Part shown: piece after piece, positions 53,307-63,300 of the stretch
Numbering within the stretch: position 1 is the stretch's first letter
How the letters are laid out: the number at the start of each line of letters is the position of its first letter
NCBI RefSeq assembly: GCF_014646155.1
Contig: NZ_BMMX01000006.1
Coordinates: 62,001 to 126,000, forward strand
Origin: Mangrovihabitans endophyticus
Lineage (GTDB): Bacteria > Actinomycetota > Actinomycetes > Mycobacteriales > Micromonosporaceae
Direction of reading: 5' to 3'
DNA: 64,000 nt
Program-made: the position numbers and the translations under genes
Notes under the pieces: generated by a model
What the model saw: the letters and a program-made list of their open reading frames with translations, nothing else
The model's database searches: none
What the model was told of the DNA's origin: nothing

Positions 53307-54746
53307 ATGAAGGAGTACATCGCTTCGCTGGAGTCGTTGAGCCGGCAGCAGCTCATCCTGCTGGCGGCCCGGCGGCACGCCGAGGACGTCCAGGGCATCG
53401 CCGTGACCGGCTTGGCGTGCCGGTTCCCCGGCGGGATCAACGATCCGGCGGCGTTCTGGGCGGCGCTGTGCGACGAGCGGATCGTGCCCGCCGAACCGCG
53501 GGGCGTGCCGCCACGATGGAACGCCGCGGCTCCGGACCTGCAACCGTTCGCCGAGGTGCTGGCCCGCGGCGTGCATATCGACGGCGTCGACCTGTTCGAA
53601 CCCGAACGGTTCGGCATCTCCGAGGACGAGGCGCGCTACATGGATCCGCAGCAGCGCGTCCTACTGACCTGCGCGGCTCAGGCGCTGGAAGACGCCGGCA
53701 TCACCGATGTGTCGTCCGTGCGGGTGGGGGTCTTCGCCGGTGTCAGCACGGTGGAGTACCACTATGCGCACCTGCGCAACGGCATCCGCCCGGAGGATCT
53801 GGATCCGATGATGGGCACCGGCGCCGCGATGAGCGCCACTGCCGCCCGGGTCGCCACCGGGCTGCGCCTGAACGGGCCGGTGCTGACCGTGGACACCGCC
53901 TGCTCGTCGGCGCTGACCGCGGTGCATCTCGCCCTCCCGGCGCTGCGCCGCGGTGACTGCGACGTGGCCGTGGTGGGCGCCTGCCACCTGCAGGTAGCGC
54001 CGTTCACCAGCGCGGTGTTCGACCGTGCCGGGATGCTGTCGCCGTCGGGCCGCAGCCGTCCGTTCGCGAAGGACGCCGACGGGCAGGTCCGCGGCGAAGG
54101 CTGCGGGGTTCTGGTGCTCACTCGCGTCGGGGACGTGCGCCCCGGCGGTCCGGCGCCGTACGCGGTGATCCGCGGCAGCGCGATCTGGCAACAGGGGGAT
54201 CGCCCCGGCATGGCGGCCATGCCGGTTGCCGCGCAGCGCCGGGTGATGGTCGATGCGCTGCGCGCTGCGGAGATCGATCCGTGGGACGTGCGCTACGTGG
54301 AGGCGCAGGCGAACGGCTCCAAGCTGGGCGGGATTCTGGAAGCGGAAAGTACGGCGTCGGCTTATCGGCGTGACGGCGTCGGCGCCCCCACGCTCTACCT
54401 CGGCTCGTGCAAGGCGAACCTGGGCTATCTGGAGACCGCGTCCGGCGCAGCGAGCCTGATGAAGGCCGCACTGGCGCTGAGCCACGGCCAGATCCCCGCC
54501 CAGCCGGGCTTCGACCTGCCGGACCCGGACATCGCCTGGGACCGGATGGCGATCGACGTACCCCGCGAGCGGATGCCGTGGCCCGAGGCGGCCCGCCGCG
54601 TCGCCGGGGTCAGCGCGTTCGGATTCACCGGCACCAACGCCCACGTGCTCATGGAGGCGGTGGCCGGAGCGTCACCACGTGCCCGCCGGCAGGCCGGGCC
54701 GCCCGTCGGGCGCCGCCTCTGGCCGGAGACCCATGTCTGGTCCTGA
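53307..54746 (+). CDS. Stand-alone ketosynthase lacking both catalytic histidines
   Basis: A 479-aa type I KS-like protein with an N-terminal docking-type helix ('MKEYIASLESLSRQQLILLA'). The nucleophile Cys199 is kept in 'DTACSSALTAV'. The HGTGT motif has become 'QANGS' (Gln334) and the N-x-G-H motif 'NLGY' (Tyr374), so both decarboxylation histidines are gone. The rest of the thiolase fold is intact, including 'GVSAFGFTGTNAHVLME'. It cannot be a normal condensing enzyme. It may accept an acyl chain on Cys199 and pass it on or release it to a nucleophile, or gate transfer between PKS1 and the ligase. It begins 4 bp after the PKS stop and has no ACP or AT. Confidence 0.9.
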   Translation: MKEYIASLESLSRQQLILLAARRHAEDVQGIAVTGLACRFPGGINDPAAFWAALCDERIVPAEPRGVPPRWNAAAPDLQPFAEVLARGVHIDGVDLFEPERFGISEDEARYMDPQQRVLLTCAAQALEDAGITDVSSVRVGVFAGVSTVEYHYAHLRNGIRPEDLDPMMGTGAAMSATAARVATGLRLNGPVLTVDTACSSALTAVHLALPALRRGDCDVAVVGACHLQVAPFTSAVFDRAGMLSPSGRSRPFAKDADGQVRGEGCGVLVLTRVGDVRPGGPAPYAVIRGSAIWQQGDRPGMAAMPVAAQRRVMVDALRAAEIDPWDVRYVEAQANGSKLGGILEAESTASAYRRDGVGAPTLYLGSCKANLGYLETASGAASLMKAALALSHGQIPAQPGFDLPDPDIAWDRMAIDVPRERMPWPEAARRVAGVSAFGFTGTNAHVLMEAVAGASPRARRQAGPPVGRRLWPETHVWS

Positions 54747-54772
54747 CCAGCCACCCACGAGGAGTTCGCCGG

Positions 54773-56350
54773 ATGTCGCTGTACTATCCGCACCTACGCA
54801 CCTTGCAGCAGTCGCTCGCCTTCCATGCCGCGCAGCGCCCGAATCAGCCGGCCGTACTGTGTGAGGACCGTTGCGTCACGTACGCCGAACTGCATCGGCG
54901 CAGCAATCGCACGGCCCGCGGTCTGCTCGCGTGCGCCCCGCACGCCGGTGCGCGTGTGGCCTACCTCGGCAAGGAGTCCGAGCACTACTACGACGTGCTC
55001 TTCGGCGCGGCGAAGGCCGGCGCGGTGCTGGTGCCGATCAACTGGCGGCTGGCGCCGGCCGAGATCCGGCACATCCTGGCCGACTCGCAGACCGCGGTGC
55101 TGTTCGTCGAGGAGGAGTTCCGGGTGGCCGCCGAGCGGGTCGTCGCGGAGTTGGCGCAGGCGCCGCGGGTGGTGCTGCTGGACGGCCCGGACGGCCCGGG
55201 GAGCGGGTTGCGCGCGTGGCAGGACCGGTACGCCGACTCCGCGGTCGACGAGGGCGGCGGATGGGACGATCCGGTGGCGCAGCTCTACACCAGTGGCACC
55301 ACCGGCCTGCCCAAGGGCGTGGTCTTGGCGCAGCGCAGTTTCTTCGTGGTGCGCGATGCGATGGAGTCGCAGGGTCTGGAGTGGATCGACCTGCGGCCGG
55401 GTGACGTCAGCCTGATCGGCATTCCCGGCTTCCACGTCGGAGGCATCTGGTGGGCGACGCAGGGCTTCAACGCGGGCGTCACCATCGTGTCGATGCGGAT
55501 GTTCGTCAGCTCCGCCGCGATCGAGGTGATCCGCAGGCACGGCGTGACGATCGCCTGCGTGGTGCCGGCGATGCTGCACATGATGTTGTCCGAACCGAGG
55601 GTGACCGGCGCGCACTTCGCCAGTCTCCGCAAGGTGGTCTACGGCGGGTCGCCCATCTCGGAGACGCTGCTGAAGCAGTGCATCGACGAGATCGGCTGCG
55701 AGTTCGCCCAGATCTACGGGCTCACCGAGACCGGCAACACCGCCGTGTGCCTGCCGCCGGCCGAGCACGTGTCGGGCAGCCCCCGGCTGCGGGCGGCCGG
55801 ACGCCCGTACCCGGGCATCGATGTCAAGATCATCGGTCCCGGCGGAACGCTGCTGCCGGCCGGCGAGACCGGCGAGATATGTCTGCGCACGGCGGCTGCC
55901 ATGCGGGAGTACTGGGGCCTGCCCGAGGCCACCGCGGCGACCTTGGTGGACGGATGGATCCACACCGGAGATGCCGGTTATCTGGACGACGAGGGGTTCG
56001 TGTTCGTCTGCGACCGGATCAAGGACACGGTGATCGTCGCCGGCGAGAACGTCTATCCCGCCGAGGTGGAGGGCGCGCTGGCGAAGCATCCCGCGGTGGC
56101 GGAGGCCGCGGTCGTCGGCATCCCGCACGAGCAGTGGGGCGAAGCTGTCCACGCGTTCGTCGTGCTGCGGCCCGGCCACCGTGCCACGCCGCGCGAGCTG
56201 ATGCTTTTTCTCCAGGGTGAACTGGCCGGGTTCAAGGTCCCGGGCAGCTACGAGGTCATCGATGCGTTGCCGCGCAACCCGAGCGGCAAGATCCTCCGGC
56301 GTAGCTTGCGGGACCGGTTCTGGTCGGGAAGGGTCCGACAGGTCAACTGA
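54773..56350 (+). CDS. Acyl-AMP / acyl-ACP ligase (ScoC/FadD-like)
   Basis: A 525-aa ANL-superfamily adenylating enzyme. The P-loop is 'LYTSGTTGLPKGVVLAQRSF', A5 'QIYGLTETGNT', A7 'WIHTGDAGYLDDEGFVFVCD' and 'RIKDTVIVAGENVYPAEVEG', and the A10 lysine is in 'NPSGKILRR'. The protein is of the carboxylate-CoA/ACP ligase type. In isonitrile pathways ScoC loads the fatty acid onto the ACP and later reloads the isonitrile acid. ATG 54773 has 'gagga' upstream; the longer open frame to 54407 is an artefact overlapping the KS gene. It could also supply the AT-less PKS loading region. Confidence 0.88.
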   Translation: MSLYYPHLRTLQQSLAFHAAQRPNQPAVLCEDRCVTYAELHRRSNRTARGLLACAPHAGARVAYLGKESEHYYDVLFGAAKAGAVLVPINWRLAPAEIRHILADSQTAVLFVEEEFRVAAERVVAELAQAPRVVLLDGPDGPGSGLRAWQDRYADSAVDEGGGWDDPVAQLYTSGTTGLPKGVVLAQRSFFVVRDAMESQGLEWIDLRPGDVSLIGIPGFHVGGIWWATQGFNAGVTIVSMRMFVSSAAIEVIRRHGVTIACVVPAMLHMMLSEPRVTGAHFASLRKVVYGGSPISETLLKQCIDEIGCEFAQIYGLTETGNTAVCLPPAEHVSGSPRLRAAGRPYPGIDVKIIGPGGTLLPAGETGEICLRTAAAMREYWGLPEATAATLVDGWIHTGDAGYLDDEGFVFVCDRIKDTVIVAGENVYPAEVEGALAKHPAVAEAAVVGIPHEQWGEAVHAFVVLRPGHRATPRELMLFLQGELAGFKVPGSYEVIDALPRNPSGKILRRSLRDRFWSGRVRQVN

Positions 56351-56377
56351 CCCGCGCCGCTTCGAGGTGGGAGATCC

Positions 56378-57220
56378 ATGGCAACGTCACTCAGTAACCG
56401 GCTCAACGCGATCTCGTACGTAGCACCCCGGCTTGCCGGGCGTCACGCGTTCAAGCTTTTCATCGAGCCGATGCGGCGCGCCGAGATCCGGCCCGCCCAG
56501 CAGCAGGTGATGGACACCGCGACGGTCTCCGCATTGGACATGGACGGCACGCCGGTGCGGACCTACCGGTGGGGTGACGAACCCAACCCGGTCCTGCTGG
56601 TGCACGGCTTTCAATCGCGGGCGGCGTCCTGGGCTGCCTTCGTGCCCGCCCTGCGCGCCGCCGGCGTGCCCCTGCTGGCCTATGACGCACCGGGTCACGG
56701 CGAATCCGGCGGGGTGTCGGCCACCATCGTGGACCAGGCCGCGATCATCGAGCGGCTGCAGGCCGAGCACGGTCCGTTTCGCGCGATCGTGGCGCACTCG
56801 TTCGGCGTGCTGTGCGCCTTTCATGCGATCCGGTCCGGTGTGCCGACGGAACGCATCGTGGTGATCAGCGGCATCAGCCGGTTCGCCGACTTGGCCGACG
56901 CCTTCTGCACGCAGCTCGCGTTGCGGCCCGCGATCAGCAAGGAACTGCGCCGGCGCACCGAGATCTATTTCCGGCCGCTGACCGACATCTGGGAGCGGTT
57001 CTCCACCATCTATCAACCGGACCAGATCACGGCACCGGTGCTTGTCGTCCACGACGCGGACGACAAGGAGGTCGCGGTGCGGCACGGGCAGCGGATCGCG
57101 CAGGCGTTTCCGGGCGCGGAGCTGATCGTCACCCATGGGCTCGGGCACCGGCGCATCCTCGCCGACACCGGGGTCATCGAGGCGGTGCACTTATTCGTGA
57201 CGGGCAAGGACGAACAGTGA
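56378..57220 (+). CDS. Alpha/beta hydrolase (possible trans thioesterase)
   Basis: A 280-aa serine hydrolase. The oxyanion strand is 'VLLVHGFQSRAASWAAF', 'LLAYDAPGHGESGG' follows, the nucleophile elbow is 'VAHSFGVLCA' (Ser), the acid region 'VVHDADDKEV' and the catalytic His 'HGLGHRRIL'. It is soluble. None of the visible PKS modules carries a thioesterase, so this protein could release or edit the acyl chain. It is separated from the next PKS by 98 bp containing an inverted repeat whose left arm overlaps the stop codon of this gene. Confidence 0.82.
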   Translation: MATSLSNRLNAISYVAPRLAGRHAFKLFIEPMRRAEIRPAQQQVMDTATVSALDMDGTPVRTYRWGDEPNPVLLVHGFQSRAASWAAFVPALRAAGVPLLAYDAPGHGESGGVSATIVDQAAIIERLQAEHGPFRAIVAHSFGVLCAFHAIRSGVPTERIVVISGISRFADLADAFCTQLALRPAISKELRRRTEIYFRPLTDIWERFSTIYQPDQITAPVLVVHDADDKEVAVRHGQRIAQAFPGAELIVTHGLGHRRILADTGVIEAVHLFVTGKDEQ

Positions 57221-57309
57221 ACCCTTTTCAACCTGGCATCGAGCCCGTCGGTTGCGCGCCGTCGACCAGCGGCGGCATCTGCCGGCCTCGCCACGTTGAA
57301 AAAGGTTCA
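57218..57309. repeat. Imperfect 20-bp inverted repeat, 52-bp loop
   Basis: The left arm TGAACCCTTTTCAACCTGGC (57218-57237) and right arm GCCACGTTGAAAAAGGTTCA (57290-57309) are complementary at 18 of 20 positions. The left arm begins with the hydrolase stop codon. The right arm ends 10 bp before the PKS start. It fills the widest gap after 43.8 kb. It could be an operator pair, a transcript structure or a small MITE-like insertion; no target-site duplication or transposase is evident. Confidence 0.75.
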
Positions 57310-57318
57310 GTAGCGAGG

Positions 57319-60300
57319 ATGATGAGCAATTCGGGGGACAGCCGGTCGGTCGCGATGGTCGGCGCAGCCGTACGGCTGCCGGGCGCCGCTTCGGTCGACG
57401 AGTTCTGGCAGATGCTGGTCGAGGGCGGCAGCGGAATCGGGCCGGTGCCGGCGCAGCGCTTCGGGCCGGAGGATTTCGCGGCGCTGAGCCCGGACGAGCG
57501 CCGGTGCGTCGGTTCCGGCGGCTTTCTGCACGACGTTGACCTCTTCGACGCCGCCTTCTTCGGGCTGTCCGACCGCGAGGCGGCCGCGACGGACCCGCAA
57601 CAGCGGTTGGCCCTGGAGCTGAGCTGGGCTGCCTTCGAGGACGCGCGGGTGGCCCCGGACCGGCTCGGCGACAGCCGGACCGGGGTGTACATCGGCGCCA
57701 CCGCGGACGATTACGCGACCCTGGTCCGGGCCGCCGATCTGCAGGACGGTTACAGCTTCACCGGCCTCAACCGGGCGCTGCTGGCCAATCGGGTGTCGCA
57801 TCTGCTCGGCCTGCGCGGTCCCAGCCTGGTGGTCGACTCGGCACAGTCGGCTTCCCTGGTGGCGGTGCACCTCGCCTGCGCCGCGCTGGTGGCCGGGGAA
57901 TGCGAGCAGGCCCTGGTGGGAGGCGTGCAACTGAACGTCTCCGCGCAGAGCTGGATCGCCGCGGCGCGGGCGGGTGTGCTGTCGCCGACCGGCGGGTGCC
58001 ACACCTTCTCGGCCGCCGCGGACGGTTTCGCCCGCGGCGAGGGCGGTGTGGTGGTGGTGCTCAAGCCACTCGATCGCGCGGTGGCGGACGGCGACCGGAT
58101 CTACTGCGTCATCCGCGGCAGCGCGGTGAACAACGACGGCCGCACCGACACGCTCACCATGCCGAGCGCACGCGCGCAGGCCGAGGTGATCCGTGCGGCG
58201 CACCGCCAGGCCGGCATCGACGCCTCCGATGTGGGCAGTGTCGAGCTGCACGGCACCGGCACGAAGCTCGGCGACCAGGTCGAGTCGACGGCGCTCGGCG
58301 AGGTGTTCGCCGAGCGCCCGCATCCGGTGGCGGCGGGCTCCGCGAAGACAAACGTCGGTCATCTGGAGGCCGCCGCGGGACTGGTCGGGCTCGTCAAACA
58401 GGGTCTGGGCCTGTGGCACGGCATCATCCCGGCGCAGCGCGACACCGGTCCGGCCGCCGCCGTTGTGCCGCCGGTGTTGCGGGTGCTGACCCGGTCACGT
58501 CCATGGCCGACGGGGGACCGGCCCTCGATCGCCGGCGTCAGCGCGTTCGGCATCGGCGGCACCAACTGCCATGTGGTGCTCGCCGCGCATCACGCCCCGG
58601 CCGAACCCGCGCGCCGGCACGAGGAACGCGCGTGGCCGTTCGTAGTGAGCGCGCCGTCCGCGGACGCCGTGCGGGACCAGGCCGGCCGGCTGGCCGAGTG
58701 GCTTGCGGCGCGACCGCGGGTGCCGCTGGTGGATGTGGCGTACTCCCTGGCCACCACGAGATCGATGTTGCGCCGCCGGGTTGTGATCACCGCCGCCACG
58801 CATGCCGAGCTGGTGTCCGGGCTGCGCGAGGTGGCCGGCGGCGGCCAGCTTGATCGGCCCGCCCGGACGGTCGACCCGGCGACCGTGTTCGCCGGCTCCG
58901 GGGCACGCACGCTCACCCTGCCGGGTTACCGGTTCCGGCGGCGGCGCCACTGGCTGGATGCCGCATCGCGGAGCAGGGCGGCCGGGAGCGGGGCACCCGT
59001 CGGCGACGAGCTGGACCTGGTGCTGCGGCACACGGCAGCGGTGCTCGGTGCCGACGACGCGGAGACGGTGGACCCGGCGGCCACCTTCACGGACCTCGGA
59101 GTGACCTCGGTGACGGCGGTGGAACTGCGGGACCGGCTCGCGGAGGCGACCGGCACGCCACTTCCCCCGGGCCTGGTCTTCGACCGGCCGACACCCCGCG
59201 ACCTGGCCCGCCACCTCGGTCACGCCCGCGCCGGGCGGCGAACGCCGGCGAACGGCCGGGCGGGCCGGGCCGGGCGGGATGAGCCGATTGCCATCGTGGC
59301 GATGGCTTGCCGTTACCCCGGTGGCGCCCATTCGCCCGAGGAGCTCTGGCGCCTGCTGGACGAGGGCCGCGACGCCGTTTCGGCGTTCCCCGCCAACCGG
59401 GGCTGGGATCTCGCCCGGATCTACGACCCGCGTCCCGGGCAGCCCGGACGCACGTACGTCCGTGAGGGTGGCTTTCTGCACGACGCGGACCGTTTCGACC
59501 CGGCATTCTTCCAGATCAGCCCGCGTGAGGCGCTCGCGATGGATCCGCAGCAGCGGATTCTGCTGGAGGTGGCCTGGGAGACGATGGAGAACGCCGGCAT
59601 CACGCCGGCGTCGCTGCGCGGCACGGACACCGGGGTGTTCGTGGGAGCCATGTCCGGCGGGTACGGGCCACGGCTGACGGAGGCGCCCGAGGCCGTCGAG
59701 GGCTACGCGCTGACCGGATCGGCGGCCAGCGTGCTGTCCGGCCGTCTGGCGTACACGTTCGGGTTCACCGGTCCCGCGATCACCGTGGACACCGCATGTT
59801 CGTCGTCGCTCGTGGCGCTGCATCAGGCGGCGCGAGCGCTGCGCGCGGGTGACTGCACCATGGCCCTCGCCGGTGGCGTGACGGTGATGTCCGAACCGGG
59901 CATCTTCGTGGAGTTCAGCCGCCAGCGGGGACTGTCGCCGGACGGGCGGTGCCGTGCGTTCGCCGCAGACGCGGCCGGCACCGGATGGTCCGAGGGCGTC
60001 GGCCTGTTGCTGTTGGAACCGCTGTCCGAGGCGGTCCGCAACGGTCACCAGGTGCTCGGCGTGCTGGCCGGAACGGCGGTCAATCAGGACGGCGCGAGCA
60101 ACGGCCTGACCGCGCCGCACGGTCCGTCTCAGGAACGTGCGGTGCATGCCGCGCTCGCCGATGCCGGTCTGCGCCCATCCGACGTGGATGCGGTGGAGGC
60201 GCACGGCACCGGCACCCGGCTCGGCGACCCGATCGAGGCACAGGCGTTGCTGGACAGCTACGGCGCGGACCGTCGTGCGGACGCGCCGCTGTGGCTGGGA

Positions 60301-63300
60301 TCGTTGAAGAGCAACGTGGGGCACACCCAAGCCGCAGCCGGCGTGGGTGGGGTGATCAAGATGCTGCTGGCGCTGCGCCATGAGACCTTGCCCCGGACGC
60401 TGCACGCCGCCGAGCCGACACCGCTGGTCGCCTGGTCGACCGGCGTGATGCGGCTGCTGACCGAGGCGGTGCCGTGGCCGCGCGGCGAGCGGACGCGCCG
60501 GGCCGGGGTGTCGTCGTTCGGCATCAGCGGCACCAACGCGCACGTGATCGTCGAGGAGGCGCCGGCGCCGGCCGACCGCCCGCCGCCGGTGTGGGCGTTG
60601 CGGGCGTCCAGCGTTGCGGCGCTGCGCGTACGGGCGGCGGACCTGCTTGCCGCGCTCACCGTGGGGGACCCGGAGCTGTTCCGGGAGCGTGCCCGTGCGG
60701 CGGACGCGGGGCCGCCCGGCGCGATCGTGCGCGCGGCGGTGACCGGTGACACCAGCCGGGGGCTGCGGGCGTTGGCTCGCGGCGCGGCCACCGAAGGCGT
60801 GTTCACCGGCCACGCCCGCCCCGGTGGCACCGCATTCCTGTTCACCGGCCAGGGCAGTCAGACACCCGGCGCGGGGCACGGACTCTATCTGAGCGAGCCG
60901 GTTTTCGCGGCGGCGGTGGACGAGATCGGCGCGCACTTCGAGGCCGCCTTGGAACGGCCGCTGCGCGCGGTCATGTTCGCCCCGGCCGGTCACCCGGACG
61001 CCGCACTGTTGCACGAGACCTCCTACACGCAGGCCGCACTGTTCGCCCTTGAGGTGGCGATGTACCGGCTGGTGGAAAGCCGGGGCCTGACACCGCAGGC
61101 GTTGCTCGGCCACTCGGTCGGCGAGCTGGCGGCGGCCTACGTGGCCGGAGTGTGGTCGCTGGCGGACGCGTGCCGGATGGTGGCGGCGCGTGGCGCCCTG
61201 ATGCAGGCGTTGCCCCGCGGCGGCGCCATGGTGGCGCTCGCCGCCACCGAGGCGGAGTTGACGCCGCTGCCGGCCGGGGTCGTGGTGGCTGCGGTCAACG
61301 CGCCGGATGCGGTCGTGATCTCCGGTGCCGAGGAGGCGGTCCTGGAGGTGGCACGGCAGTGGCGAGAACGTGGCCGCCGCGCGGATCGGCTGCGAGTCAC
61401 CCATGCGTTCCATTCCGCGCTGATGGATCCGATGCTGGAGTCGTTCGCCGAGGTCGCCGGGGCGGTCAGTTATGCGCCGCCGCGCCTGACCGTGATGTCC
61501 AATCTGACCGGACGCCCGGCGTCCGCGGTGGAGATCTGCACGCCGCGGTATTGGGTGCGGCACGTCCGCGAAGCCGTCCGGTTCGCCGACGGCCTGCGCC
61601 ATCTCGCCGACGGCGGCGTGCGCCGCTTTCTGGAACTCGGGCCGCGACCCGTGCTGTCCGCGCTGGGCATCCGCTGCCTTCAGGGCGAAGACGTGGTGTT
61701 CGAGTCGCTCGGGCACGGGGTATCGCCGGCGTTGGCACGGATGTACTGCGCGGGTGCCGACATCGTCTGGCCCGGACCCGGCGCCGAACACCGACGACGC
61801 CGGTTCGAGCCGCCCGCCCATCCGTTCCGGCGGCAGCGTTTCTGGCTCGACCGGGCGGCCCCGGTCGCGGTCCCGGACCTGCCGCCTGCCGGCCATCCGC
61901 TGCTGACCTACGGCATCTCCGTGCCGGGCTCGTCGACGGTGCTCTACACCGGTCGCCTGTCCGTCGCGGATCACCCCTGGCTGGCCGACCACCGGTTGCG
62001 TGACCGCATCGTGCTGCCCGGCGCGGTCATCGTTGAGTGGGCCGCGCACGCCGCCGATCGCCTGGACCGCGCGATCGCCGAGTTGGTGGTCGAGCGGCCG
62101 GTCTTTCTGCCGGAGGACGCGGTGCTGGAGGTACGGCTGGTGGCCGACCCGGCGACGATCGCGGTCTTCAGCGGGAACGACGCGGCGGGCTGGACCCGGC
62201 ATGCGAGCGTCACCCTGGAACCGGCCGGTCACCCGGGACCGGAACCGGCTCCGGCGATCGGTGCCGGCGTGGTGGTCGATGTGGTCGAGCACTACCGGCG
62301 GCTCGCCGAGCGCGGCTTCCGGTACGGCCCGGCCTTCCGCGCACTGCGCGACGTGCGGCGCGACGACGAGGGCGTCTCGGCGGTGGTCGAGTTGCCGAGC
62401 GACGTCGCTCCGGATGGATACGCCGCGCATCCGGTGCTGCTCGACGCGGCCCTGCATGCGGCGTTGATTCTCGTGCCGCAACCGCCCGGCGCGGTCCCGC
62501 TGCCGTTCGCCTGGACCGGCGTGACGGTCCGCCGTACCACCGCCACCGAGGTGCACGTCCGGATCGCCCCGCGAGGGCCGTCCGCGCTGTCGATCACCGC
62601 CACCGACGCGCGGGGCGCCGAAGTGCTGTCGGTGCGGCGGTTGCTGTTCCGGCCTCTCCCGCTGTCCCAGTTGGACGGCGTCCGCACGCCCCGAGACGTG
62701 TTGTTGCGGAGCGGCTGGGTGGCGCTGGGGGAGTCCCCGTCGGCGTCCGTGGTGCGCTGTGGCGTGCTCGGCACCGACCACCTCGGCTTGAGCGGGGCGG
62801 TCAAGGAGACTAACGCGTACCCGTCCCTGCGTGACCTGGACGCTGAGGTGCGCAGCGGTGCCGCGGTGCCGGAGACCGTGCTGGTCTGCGGTGGTGAGGG
62901 CCTGACCGAGGCGGACGCCGGCCTGCCCGGTGCGGTGCGGTCCGCCGTGGAACGCGCCCTCGTGTTGATGCAGCACTGGATCGACGACGACGCGTGCGCC
63001 CATGCCACCCTGGTGTTCATCACGCGGGGCGCGGTGGCCGCCGAGCCCGGCGCTGATGTCGCGGACATCGCGGCGGCGGCCGTCTGGGCGGCGGTGCGCA
63101 GCGCGCAGCGGGAACATCCGGGCCGGTTCCGCCTGATCGATCTGGACGACGGCCCGGATGCGTCGGCCGGGCTGCGCCGCGCGCTCGGATCCGGCGAACC
63201 GCAGCTCGCCGTGCGTCGCGGGGAGCCGCGCAGGCCCGAACTGGTCCCGGAGCACGGCGGGCCAGCCGGCGCCGCCGGTCTTGATCCGGAGGGGACCGTG

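Noticed and set aside
47495..53617. Two long minus-strand frames (1008 and 939 codons)
   Set aside because: Both are opposite the KS-AT-DH-ER-KR-ACP protein and carry no recognisable motif.
53307..54746. Treating the stand-alone ketosynthase as a pseudogene
   Set aside because: The frame is intact, the fold motifs and nucleophile Cys are kept, and only the two catalytic histidines differ. Selective loss is more likely than decay.
54407..54772. An N-terminal extension of the acyl ligase
   Set aside because: It overlaps the end of the ketosynthase gene in another frame and has no ANL sequence. ATG 54773 has a ribosome-binding site.
57319..58800. Reading the KSQ domain as an inactive remnant module
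   Set aside because: The Cys-to-Gln change with both His retained is the specific KSQ signature of decarboxylating loading domains, and the ACP after it is intact.
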